Assembly (NCBI RefSeq): GCF_013155365.1
Contig: NZ_JABJRA010000007.1
Span: 62,001-126,000, forward strand
Source: Nocardioides sp. zg-DK7169
Lineage (GTDB): Bacteria; Actinomycetota; Actinomycetes; Propionibacteriales; Nocardioidaceae
DNA: 64,000 bases
Direction: 5' to 3'
This document shows, piece after piece, positions 25,806 through 33,218 of this stretch; positions within the stretch are counted from its first letter, which is position 1, and each line of letters opens with the position of its first letter. Both the position numbers and the translations under genes were made by a program. The notes under the pieces were generated by a model. The model worked only from the letters and a program-made list of their open reading frames with translations, ran no database searches and was not told the DNA's origin.

Positions 25806-26632
25806 GCGCCCACCACTGCCAGCGGGCGCACCGGGGAGCCGGTGGCGCCGAAGAACTTCAGCGGCGAGAGCACGAACAGGAACTCGTGCACCCCGGCGGC
25901 GGCGAGCGCCTCCAGGTCCATCGCCTCGATGATGTAGATGCCGGACTCGACCAGGAGCACCCGGTGGGCCGGCAGCAGGCCGTGACCGGCGCCCGGCTTG
26001 AGCTGCTCGTAGGCGATGGTGTCGGCGCCGGTGGCGTGGATGCGGTGCCCGGCGAGGAACGCCGCACCCGCCTCGGAGACGCCCGGGACACCGGTGGACA
26101 GGCCGCGGTAGAGGTCGCCGTCGCCGTTGTCGAAGTGCTGGCCCCAGCCGGAGCGGACCAGCACGACGTCGCCCTCGCGGATCTCGGTGCCCTGGGCGGC
26201 CAGGGTGGCCTCGAGGTCGGCCACGGTGATCTCCTGGCCCGCCTCGAGCCGGTCGACCCCGAGGGTGCCGGGCACGTCGAGCAGGACGCCGCGGCGCACC
26301 ATCGGCTTGATGGTGTGCGCGCCGTGCTCGAGGAAGCGGCCGCCGACCTGCGCGGCCTCGGCGTCGAGGTCGCCGTGCAGCTTGCCGTCCTGGGAGACGT
26401 GGCTCAGCGCGTCGATGTGGGTGCCGACGTGGGTGCCCATCGAGATCATGTCGTTGGCCGCAGAGCCGCCGTCGGAGCGCACCATGTCGCCGTGGCGACG
26501 CGGCAACGCGTGCCAGTACGCCGGGTGGTTGGGCGACTGCGGCATGCCGACGGTGAGCGTGCGGCCCAGGTCGAAGATCTCCAGGCCGGCAGCGGCGGCG
26601 TCCAGGAGGCGTGCGGTGGTGGAGTCGGTCAT
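25802..26632 (-). CDS. Cyclase-family metal hydrolase (kynurenine formamidase-like)
   Basis: A 276-residue member of the cyclase/KynB family. The diagnostic HxGTHxDxxxH motif is present as HVGTHIDALSH (near residue 70), and a later GADTIAYEQLKPG completes the expected pocket. Such enzymes hydrolyse N-formyl or amide bonds or isatin-like rings, using divalent metal. The ATG at 26630-26632 is preceded by GAGGA at short spacing. The gene follows the CoA-transferase by 62 bp and is coupled to the PrpD-type gene. Confidence 0.87.
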   Translation of the reverse strand: MTDSTTARLLDAAAAGLEIFDLGRTLTVGMPQSPNHPAYWHALPRRHGDMVRSDGGSAANDMISMGTHVGTHIDALSHVSQDGKLHGDLDAEAAQVGGRFLEHGAHTIKPMVRRGVLLDVPGTLGVDRLEAGQEITVADLEATLAAQGTEIREGDVVLVRSGWGQHFDNGDGDLYRGLSTGVPGVSEAGAAFLAGHRIHATGADTIAYEQLKPGAGHGLLPAHRVLLVESGIYIIEAMDLEALAAAGVHEFLFVLSPLKFFGATGSPVRPLAVVGA

Positions 26633-26694
26633 CTGTCCTCGAAGTGTCGTGCGGGTCGGGGCGGCGGTGCGGGGTCGGCGGAGGTCAGCGGATG

Positions 26695-27891
26695 TCAGCG
26701 GATGACCAGGCGGCTGCGCAGGTCGGCGAGCTCCTCGGCGCTCAGGCCGAGCTCGCCGAGCACGGCGTCGGTGTCCTCGCCGTGCTCGCGACCGGTGAAC
26801 CGGATCGAGCCGGGGGTCTCCGACATCCGCCACATGACGTTGTGCTGGAGCAGGGGGCCGAAGTCGCGGTCCTCGACCTCGGTGAGCATCTCGGTCTCGC
26901 GGATGTGCGGGTCCTCGACGATCTCCTTGGCGGAGTAGATCGGGGCGATCGCGGCGCCGGCCTCGGTGAAGGCGGCCACCACCTCGTCGCGGGTGCGAGC
27001 GCCGATCCAGGAGCCGACCATCTCGTCGAGCTCGTCGGCGTGCTCCGCGCGGGTGTTGCCGGCGGCGAACCAGGGCTCATCGATGACCTCGGAGTGCCCG
27101 ACCAGCACCATCACGCGCTCGGCGATGGCCTGGGCGCTGGTGGAGATCGCGACCCAGTGGTCGTCGGAGGTCCGGTAGGCGTTGCGCGGGGCGTTGTTGG
27201 TCGAGCGGTTGCCGTGGCGGGTGCCGACGACGCCGGTCTGCTGGTAGACCGTGGGGCCGGGGCCGACGGCGGTCATGATCGGCGAGAGCAGGTCGAGGTC
27301 GATGACCTGGCCGCGACCGCCGTTGCGCTCGCGGTCCAGCAGCGCCATGGAGACGGCCGAGGACGCGGCGATGCCGGCGATCGAGTCCGCCAGGCCGAAG
27401 GCCGGCAGGGTCGGGGGCCCGTCGGCCTGGCCGGTCAGGTGCGCGAAGCCGCTCATCGACTCCGCCAGGGTGCCGAAGCCGGCGCGCGAGGCGTACGGAC
27501 CGGTCTGTCCGAATCCGGTGATCCGGACGATGACCAGCCCGGGGTTGACCGCGTGCAGCTGCTCGGGGCCGACGCCCCAGCGCTCCAGGGTGCCGGGGCG
27601 GAAGTTCTCGACGACCACGTCGGCGCTCGCCGCGAGCCGGAGGAAGAGCGCGGCGCCGTCGGGCTCCTTGAGGCTGAGGCCCACGGTGCGCTTGTTGCGC
27701 GCGATCTCCTTCCACCAGATCGGCGTGCCGTCCTTCGCGGGACCGTGCCCGCGCATGCCGTCGACCTTGGCCGGGTGCTCGATCTTCACCACGTCGGCGC
27801 CGAAGTCGCCGAGGATCTGGCAGGCGAGCGGCCCCGCGAGGATCGTCGACGCGTCGATCACCGTGTAGCCGGTGAGCGGTCCTGCGGTCAT
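26695..27891 (-). CDS. CaiB/BaiF-type (class III) CoA-transferase 1
   Basis: A 398-residue class III CoA-transferase: N-terminal ILAGPLACQILGDFGADVVK, the VVVENFRPGTLERWGVG stretch, and the catalytic Asp probably in PAFGLADSIAG (near residue 165). It moves CoA between carboxylic acids. I take the ATG at 27889-27891; the frame is open upstream but reads through the next gene antisense. It is first in the minus-strand operon down to 22846, with IclR-type operator G 31 bp upstream. A second CoA-transferase (29051-30265), under the other regulatory box, suggests that each half of the island activates its own acid. Confidence 0.93.
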   Translation of the reverse strand: MTAGPLTGYTVIDASTILAGPLACQILGDFGADVVKIEHPAKVDGMRGHGPAKDGTPIWWKEIARNKRTVGLSLKEPDGAALFLRLAASADVVVENFRPGTLERWGVGPEQLHAVNPGLVIVRITGFGQTGPYASRAGFGTLAESMSGFAHLTGQADGPPTLPAFGLADSIAGIAASSAVSMALLDRERNGGRGQVIDLDLLSPIMTAVGPGPTVYQQTGVVGTRHGNRSTNNAPRNAYRTSDDHWVAISTSAQAIAERVMVLVGHSEVIDEPWFAAGNTRAEHADELDEMVGSWIGARTRDEVVAAFTEAGAAIAPIYSAKEIVEDPHIRETEMLTEVEDRDFGPLLQHNVMWRMSETPGSIRFTGREHGEDTDAVLGELGLSAEELADLRSRLVIR

Positions 27892-27922
27892 GGGGTTCGC
27901 CCTCCGTCGTGTTCCGCCTTGC

Positions 27923-27935
27923 GAAACTGTATTCC
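27923..27935. promoter_or_regulatory. Putative IclR operator, site G
   Basis: GAAACTGTATTCC keeps both arms of the consensus with two internal mismatches, 31 bp before the start of CoA-transferase 1. It is the rightmost IclR-type site in the window. Confidence 0.5.
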
Positions 27936-28039
27936 AGAAGCTGCAATATAGGCCGGGGCGCCCGCCGAGCGCCAGTACGCCGCGGGAGCGGTCTGATCGG
28001 CGGGTCGCCTCGGGTCGCCCCGGGTCGCCCCGCGTCGGC

Positions 28040-28984
28040 TCAGAGGACGGGTGCGGCGAACCCGCCGGCCCGGCCGAGCATGGCCGGTGCCTGGGGCAGG
28101 CCCAGCTGCTCGGAGATCCACGTGCCGGTGCCGGCGACCGTCTCCGCGTCGATGGCGCTCGTGGTCGCGATCCCGGACTGGCGCAGCAGGTAGAGCAGGT
28201 CCTCGGTCGCGATGTTGCCGGTCGCGCCCGGGGCGAAGGGGCAGCCGCCGATGCCGCCGGTGGAGGCGTCGAGCACGCCCACGCCGGCCTCGACGGCGGC
28301 CAGCGCGTTGGCGTACCCGGTGTTGCGGGTGTTGTGGAAGTGCGCGCGCAGCGGCACGTCGGCGTCGAGCGCGCGCAGCCCGGCGACGAGCGCGGTGACC
28401 TGGCGGGGCACACCCACGCCGATGGTGTCGGCGATCGCCAGCTCGTCCGGGCCGCCGTCGAGGCAGCCCTTGGCCACCTCGAGCACCCGGGCGACGGGCA
28501 CGGCGCCGTCGAAGGGGCAGCCGAAGGCCGCCGCGATGATGACGCTGGCACGCACGCCGGCGTCGCGGGCGGCATCGGCCATGTCGTGCCAGGCGGCGAT
28601 CTGGGCGGCGGTGTCGGCGCCCTGGTTGCGCAGGGCGAGGCCGTCGGAGGCGACCACGACGGCGGTGACCTCGCGGCAGCCCGCGGCGACCGCGCGGTCC
28701 AGGCCGCGGCGGTTGAGCACCAGACCGATCGACTGGAGCCGCTCGTCGTCGCGCACGGCGGCGAGCACGTCCTCGGCGTCGGCCATCTGGGGGACCCGGT
28801 CGGGACGCGCGAACGCGGTGACCTCGATGCGGCGCAGCCCGGCGTCCAGGGAGCGGCGGATCAGCTCGGCCTTGACCTCGGTCGGCAGCACGCGCTTCTC
28901 GTTCTGCAGCCCGTCGCGCGGGGCGACCTCGACGATCTCGACGGAGGCCGGGGCGGTCGGAGGGGTGCTCGGGTGAGTTGTCAC
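28040..28984 (-). CDS. HMG-CoA lyase-like DRE-TIM metallolyase
   Basis: A 314-residue lyase of the HMG-CoA lyase/DRE-TIM superfamily. The N-terminal VEIVEVAPRDGLQNEKRVLP carries the catalytic Arg-Asp pair, ADTIGVGVPRQVTALVAGL the Asp-Thr-Gly strand, RAHFHNTRNTGYANAL the metal-binding HxH, and GIGGCPFAPGATGNIATED the Cys loop, so all active-site residues are in place. It would cleave a 3-hydroxy-3-methylacyl-CoA into acetyl- or propionyl-CoA and a keto acid. GTG at 28984 gives the family N-terminus. It is divergent from CoA-transferase 2 and shares the AT-rich box near 29027, hence probably works on the CoA ester made by that transferase. Confidence 0.92.
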   Translation of the reverse strand: MTTHPSTPPTAPASVEIVEVAPRDGLQNEKRVLPTEVKAELIRRSLDAGLRRIEVTAFARPDRVPQMADAEDVLAAVRDDERLQSIGLVLNRRGLDRAVAAGCREVTAVVVASDGLALRNQGADTAAQIAAWHDMADAARDAGVRASVIIAAAFGCPFDGAVPVARVLEVAKGCLDGGPDELAIADTIGVGVPRQVTALVAGLRALDADVPLRAHFHNTRNTGYANALAAVEAGVGVLDASTGGIGGCPFAPGATGNIATEDLLYLLRQSGIATTSAIDAETVAGTGTWISEQLGLPQAPAMLGRAGGFAAPVL

Positions 28985-29026
28985 GGGTATCGTCCCAGTC
29001 CTCGGAGGTGCGGGGTGCAGGCCGAT

Positions 29027-29038
29027 GATATCGAATAT
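29027..29038. promoter_or_regulatory. AT-rich box 1 (putative GntR operator / promoter element)
   Basis: GATATCGAATAT matches GATAT-N3-ATAT. It lies 12 bp before CoA-transferase 2 and 43 bp before the divergent lyase gene, in an otherwise very GC-rich region. Confidence 0.55.
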
Positions 29039-29050
29039 ACGATCAGCGGC

Positions 29051-30265
29051 ATGACCAGTTCCGAGACCGTGACCGGCCCGCTGCACGGAGTCCGCGTCCT
29101 GGAGGCCGGCCAGCTGCTGGCCGGACCGTTCGCCGGCACCCTGATGGGTGACCTCGGCGCCGACGTGATCAAGGTGGAGCCCCCGGGCATCGGTGACTCG
29201 ATGCGCCAGTGGGGCCGCGCCACCGCGGCCGAGGGCAAGTCGCTGTGGTGGCCGGTCGTCGGGCGCAACAAGCGCTCGGTGACCCTGGACCTGCGCCAGG
29301 CCGAGGGCCAGGAGATCTTCCTCAAGCTCGTCGAGCAGGCCGACATCGTGGTGGAGAACTTCCGCGTCGGCACCTTCGAGAAGTGGAACCTCGGCTACGA
29401 GCAGCTGCGCGCCGTGAACCCCAAGATCATCTTCGTCCGGGTCAGCGGCTACGGCCAGACCGGCCCGTACGCCAAGCGCGCGGGCTACGGCTCGATCGGT
29501 GAGGCGATGGGCGGGCTGCGCTACATCGTCGGCGACCCCGACCGCCAGCCCTCGCGCACCGGCATCTCGATCGGCGACTCGCTCGCCGCCATGCACGCCA
29601 CCATCGGCGCGCTCGCCGCGCTGCGCCACCGCGACGTGACCGGGGAGGGCCAGGTCGTGGACTCCGCGATCTACGAGGCCGTGCTCGCGATGATGGAGAG
29701 CCTGGTGACCGAGTGGGACGCCGCGGGCTACCAGCGCGAGCGCACCGGCGCGATCCTGCCGAACGTCGCGCCCAGCAACGTCTACCCGACCGCCGACGAC
29801 AGCATGGTGCTGATCGCGGCCAACCAGGACAGCGTCTGGAGCCGCCTCGCGGCGGTGATGGGCCGTCCCGAGCTGGCCAAGGAGGGGCAGTACGCCACCC
29901 ACACCGGCCGCGGCGAGCGCCAGGCCGAGCTCGACGACCTGATCTCGGACTGGACCCGCACGGTCGACTCCGAGGAGCTGCTCGGGCTGATGCACGAGAA
30001 CGGCATCCCGGCGGGCCGCATCTTCAAGGCCGCGGACATGCTGACCGACCCGCACTTCGAGGCCCGCGAGGCCATCGTGCGGGTGCCGGACGAGTCCTTC
30101 GGCTCCCTGGCGATGCAGAACGTCGTGCCCAAGCTGTCCGCCACGCCCGGCTCGATCCGCTGGACCGGTCCCGAGCTCGGCCAGCACAATGGCGACGTGT
30201 ACGGCGACCTGCTCGGCCTCAGCGAGGAGGAGCGCGCCGCGCTCCTCGACCGCGGCGTGATCTGA
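29051..30265 (+). CDS. CaiB/BaiF-type (class III) CoA-transferase 2
   Basis: A 404-residue class III CoA-transferase with AGQLLAGPFAGTLMGDLGAD, VVENFRVGTFEKWNLGYEQL and the catalytic Asp in TGISIGDSLAAMHA (near residue 175). It is a paralogue of 26695-27891 but not a recent copy. It starts right after AT-rich box 1 and is followed after three bases by the cysteine hydrolase gene, so it heads a three-gene operon (29051-31509) that ends at a hairpin. Confidence 0.94.
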   Translation: MTSSETVTGPLHGVRVLEAGQLLAGPFAGTLMGDLGADVIKVEPPGIGDSMRQWGRATAAEGKSLWWPVVGRNKRSVTLDLRQAEGQEIFLKLVEQADIVVENFRVGTFEKWNLGYEQLRAVNPKIIFVRVSGYGQTGPYAKRAGYGSIGEAMGGLRYIVGDPDRQPSRTGISIGDSLAAMHATIGALAALRHRDVTGEGQVVDSAIYEAVLAMMESLVTEWDAAGYQRERTGAILPNVAPSNVYPTADDSMVLIAANQDSVWSRLAAVMGRPELAKEGQYATHTGRGERQAELDDLISDWTRTVDSEELLGLMHENGIPAGRIFKAADMLTDPHFEAREAIVRVPDESFGSLAMQNVVPKLSATPGSIRWTGPELGQHNGDVYGDLLGLSEEERAALLDRGVI

Positions 30266-30268
30266 GCG

Positions 30269-30934
30269 ATGGCGACCGAGCGCTCCGAGGACTACTCCTC
30301 GGCCGGCTTCCTGGGCCGGATCGGCCCGGGCAGCGCGCCCGCCGTGATCGTGGTCGACGTGTGCCGCGCCTACCTCGAGGGCGGTCCGCTGACCGACGCG
30401 GGCGGCCGGTTCGAGGCGGCCCGCGCGAGCGCCGCCCGCGTGGTCGAGGCCGCGCGCGCCCTCGGCCACCCGGTGCTGTTCACCGAGGTCCGCCTCGCCC
30501 CCGGGCGCGTCGACGCCGGCTGGTTCGGCGTCAAGGTGCCCGGCCTGGCGGCCTTCGAGAAGGGCTCGCCGTGGGCCGAGGCGCCCGAGGCGGGCCCCGC
30601 GCCGCTGCCCGGGGAGGTCGTGGTCACCAAGCAGTACGCCTCCGGCTTCTTCGGCACCTCGCTGGCCTCGACCCTGCGGGCGCTCGGCGTCGACACGACG
30701 TACGTCCTGGGGTTCTCGACCAGCGGCTGCGTGCGGGCCACGGCGCTCGACGCGCTCCAGAGCGGGTTCCGCCCGCTCGTGGTGCGCGACGCCAGCGGCG
30801 ACCGCGACGCGGTCGTGCACGACCAGAACCTCTTCGACCTCGACGCGAAGTACGCCGACGTGGTGTCCGAGGACGAGGCCATCGACCAGCTGCGGGCGAT
30901 CGCCCCGCGCGACCTGACCGGAGGACCTGCATGA
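30269..30934 (+). CDS. Cysteine hydrolase (isochorismatase / N-carbamoylsarcosine amidase family)
   Basis: A 221-residue cysteine hydrolase. The catalytic triad can be read: Asp in AVIVVDVCRAYLEGG, Lys in VVTKQYASGFFGT and Cys in GFSTSGCVRATALDALQSG. The N-terminal SEDYSSAGFLGRIGPGSAP is typical of N-carbamoylsarcosine amidase-like members, a group that also contains maleamate amidohydrolase of the nicotinate pathway. It would release ammonia from an amide or carbamoyl compound. It lies between CoA-transferase 2 and a cupin gene and overlaps the cupin start by four bases. Confidence 0.88.
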   Translation: MATERSEDYSSAGFLGRIGPGSAPAVIVVDVCRAYLEGGPLTDAGGRFEAARASAARVVEAARALGHPVLFTEVRLAPGRVDAGWFGVKVPGLAAFEKGSPWAEAPEAGPAPLPGEVVVTKQYASGFFGTSLASTLRALGVDTTYVLGFSTSGCVRATALDALQSGFRPLVVRDASGDRDAVVHDQNLFDLDAKYADVVSEDEAIDQLRAIAPRDLTGGPA

Positions 30935-31509
30935 GCATCGTCGAGCTGGACTCGCCGGACCTGGCCTGGGGCCAGCACACCGTGGCGGGGGCCGACGTCC
31001 CCGCCGGCATGGTGATGCTGCACGCCGACGCGCAGCGGCCCTACCGCGCCGTGCTGGTCGGCTTCCCCGACGGCTGGCGCCGCGACGTGACCGGCAACCA
31101 GCCGGCCGGCGAGGAGATGGTGGTGGTCTCCGGCGCGCTGCACATCAGCGGTCGCACCTGCGCCGTCGGCGAGGTGCTCCTCGCCGAGCCGCACGCCACC
31201 CGGGCTGCGACCTCCACCGAGCCCGGCACCCGCGCCGTCGTGTGGTTCACCGGCACGCCCGGTGGCTGGAGCGAGGGCGAGGCCGAGCATCCGGGCAATC
31301 TCGACGTGGTGCCGATCGCGCCGGGCGTCCTGCGCGGGCCCAGCGACACGCTGCCCGGCACCGTGGAGGTCCGCGAGGACGTCTCCGGCGCGGTGTTCGA
31401 CAGCGACGTCGACCTCGTGTGGCCCGACGCTCAGCGCTACCTGCACCTGCCCGCCGGCACTCCGGCCCCCCAGGTCGCCGGCCCCGCCGTCGTACGCGTC
31501 TGGGGCTGA
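30931..31509 (+). CDS. Cupin-fold protein
   Basis: A 192-residue, probably double-module cupin. Stretches such as GNQPAGEEMVVVSGALHISG and EVLLAEPHATRAATST follow the cupin pattern, though only part of the metal-binding His/Glu set is visible. The start overlaps the stop of the cysteine hydrolase (ATGA). Substrate and activity are not readable; ChrR-type cupins or small dioxygenases are options. Confidence 0.65.
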   Translation: MSIVELDSPDLAWGQHTVAGADVPAGMVMLHADAQRPYRAVLVGFPDGWRRDVTGNQPAGEEMVVVSGALHISGRTCAVGEVLLAEPHATRAATSTEPGTRAVVWFTGTPGGWSEGEAEHPGNLDVVPIAPGVLRGPSDTLPGTVEVREDVSGAVFDSDVDLVWPDAQRYLHLPAGTPAPQVAGPAVVRVWG

Positions 31510-31516
31510 GCCCGCG

Positions 31517-31560
31517 CACACCACGAGCGCCGACTCGGCACACCACGAGCGCCGACTCGG
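31517..31560. repeat. Two direct copies of a 22-bp unit with core GCCGACTCGG
   Basis: Positions 31517-31538 and 31539-31560 are identical 22-bp units beginning CACACCACGAGC and ending GCCGACTCGG. The same core in 22-bp periodicity forms the two large arrays at 61546-61814. It lies between the operon end and the terminator. Confidence 0.85.
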
Positions 31561-31574
31561 CGGACATGACGAGA

Positions 31575-31612
31575 GCGCCCGGCCCTCCCTCTCGCGAGGG
31601 GGAGCCGGGCGC
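31575..31612. terminator. Bidirectional terminator between cupin and MFS genes
   Basis: GCGCCCGGC (31575-31583) pairs with GCCGGGCGC (31604-31612), and the CCTCCC/GGGGGA interior extends the stem. Convergent genes flank it. Confidence 0.8.
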
Positions 31613-31681
31613 TTCGTCGTTGCGGGGCCAGGTGGCCCGGGATGGTCCCGGCAGCCGCGCTGGGGCTGCCGGGACCCGGGG

Positions 31682-33145
31682 TCAGACCACGGTGTCCGGG
31701 GAGACCCGGGAGGCGGCCGTCGCGCGGGCGGCGTCCTCCTCGAAGGAGTCACGGATCCAGAGCAGTGCCACCACCGCGGCGAACATCGCCGGCACCAGGA
31801 CCAGCATCGCCAGGGCGAGCGGCTCCCCGTCGTAGCCGGTCGAGCCGACCAGGTCCGAGGTGGCGCCGATGAGCAGCGGGCCGACGGCGCCGCCGAGGGT
31901 GACCAGGAAGGTCAGCAGGGCGAAGCCCATGCCGCGGCGGTCCGCCGGGACGACGTCGGCCGAGGCGGCGGTGAGGTTCGGGATCGCGGCGGCGAAGCCG
32001 GCGCAGGCGGCGCACACGAGCGCGATGCGCAGCCACAGGCCGGGCAGCAGGACCGAGCCGGTCAGGGTGATGGCGCCGATGAGCAGGAAGCCGGTGGCCA
32101 CCTTGATCCGCCAGCCAGGACGGATGCCGTGGAACTTGTCGCCCATCCGGCTGCCCAGCACGATGCCGATCACGATGCCGGTGCCGCCCACGCCGCCGGC
32201 GAGGCCGGAGGCGGCGTCGTAGCCCAGGTCCTCGGTGCGCTCCAGGAAGGTGGGCAGCCAGTAGAAGAGGCCGGCCACGCCGAGGGACAGCAGCGCCTGG
32301 CCCAGGATGATGCCCTTCAGGGTCTTGACCTTCAGCAGCCCCTTGGCCTCGGCGAACAGCGAGCTCTTGGAGACGGTCAGGACGCCGTGGGCGCCGTCGG
32401 CGCCGGTCGTGTCGGTGCCACCGCGCAGGCGGTCCATCCGGTCGCCGAGGCCGCGCAGCGGCTCGCGCAGGGTGAGCACGAGCAGCGCCACCAGGACGCC
32501 GGGGACCGCGGCGACGAAGAAGACCGCGCGCCAGTCGAGGGCCTCGGCGACGGCGCCGCCGAGGATCACGCCGGTCGGCAGGCCCATGTAGTAGCCGGCC
32601 CGCTCGAAGCCGAAGGCCTTGCCGCGGCTGCGCGCGGGGTAGTAGTCGGCGATCAGGCTCGAGGCCGGCGGGTTGTAGAGCTGGCCCGCGGCGCCGATCA
32701 GCACCCGGACCGCGAAGAACATGACCAGGCTGGTCGCCAGGCCGCTGAGCACCGAGCAGATCGCCCAGGTCAGCACCACGATGAAGATCGTGATGACCCG
32801 GGGCGCGCGGTCGGCGAGCCGGCCGGCCGGGAGCAGCAGGATCGCCGCGGCGAGGCTGGCCGCCGTCGGGATCGCACCGGCGACGGTGTCGTTGAACCCG
32901 AAGTGGTCCTGGATGGCCGGCAGGGCGCCGGCGATCAGGTTGATCTCGACGCGGTCGATGAAGGCGACCAGGGCGATGACCACGGCGGGCCACCAGCCCA
33001 GCGGTGCCGGCTTGTGCACGTCGACCGCCTGGGCCGGCCGCTTGGGGTAGACATCGAGCATCACGGGCTCGGACGCCGCTGCGGACGCGGCGCCGACGGC
33101 CTCTCCTGCGGGCCGTTGCGGTGCCACGTCGTGCGTGTCCGTCAT
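31682..33145 (-). CDS. MFS transporter (12 membrane segments)
   Basis: A 487-residue major-facilitator carrier. Landmarks: AGRLADRAPRVIT (the loop 2-3 motif), VRVLIGAAGQLYNPPASSLI, DYYPARSRGKAFGFERAGYY and a long central loop, then the second six-helix half (GVGGTGIVIGIVLGSRMGDK). It resembles the Spinster/anion:cation symporter type more than drug exporters. I chose ATG at 33143-33145 with an AGGAG-like site; the frame is open upstream only as antisense to the nitrilase gene. It is divergent from the tandem nitrilase and shares AT-rich box 2, so it probably imports or exports an intermediate of this half of the pathway. Confidence 0.9.
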   Translation of the reverse strand: MTDTHDVAPQRPAGEAVGAASAAASEPVMLDVYPKRPAQAVDVHKPAPLGWWPAVVIALVAFIDRVEINLIAGALPAIQDHFGFNDTVAGAIPTAASLAAAILLLPAGRLADRAPRVITIFIVVLTWAICSVLSGLATSLVMFFAVRVLIGAAGQLYNPPASSLIADYYPARSRGKAFGFERAGYYMGLPTGVILGGAVAEALDWRAVFFVAAVPGVLVALLVLTLREPLRGLGDRMDRLRGGTDTTGADGAHGVLTVSKSSLFAEAKGLLKVKTLKGIILGQALLSLGVAGLFYWLPTFLERTEDLGYDAASGLAGGVGGTGIVIGIVLGSRMGDKFHGIRPGWRIKVATGFLLIGAITLTGSVLLPGLWLRIALVCAACAGFAAAIPNLTAASADVVPADRRGMGFALLTFLVTLGGAVGPLLIGATSDLVGSTGYDGEPLALAMLVLVPAMFAAVVALLWIRDSFEEDAARATAASRVSPDTVV

Positions 33146-33201
33146 GAGATCTGCTCCTGTCGTGGGACCGGGTGTGGGAGGCTTCGGGCAAGATCGTACA
33201 A

Positions 33202-33210
33202 GATATATAG
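33202..33210. promoter_or_regulatory. AT-rich box 2 (weak copy)
   Basis: GATATATAG follows GATCGTACAA and ends at the AGGAG ribosome site of the nitrilase gene. It has one good GATAT arm but not the second arm at standard spacing. It is shared with the divergent MFS gene. Confidence 0.35.
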
Positions 33211-33218
33211 GAGCAGAT

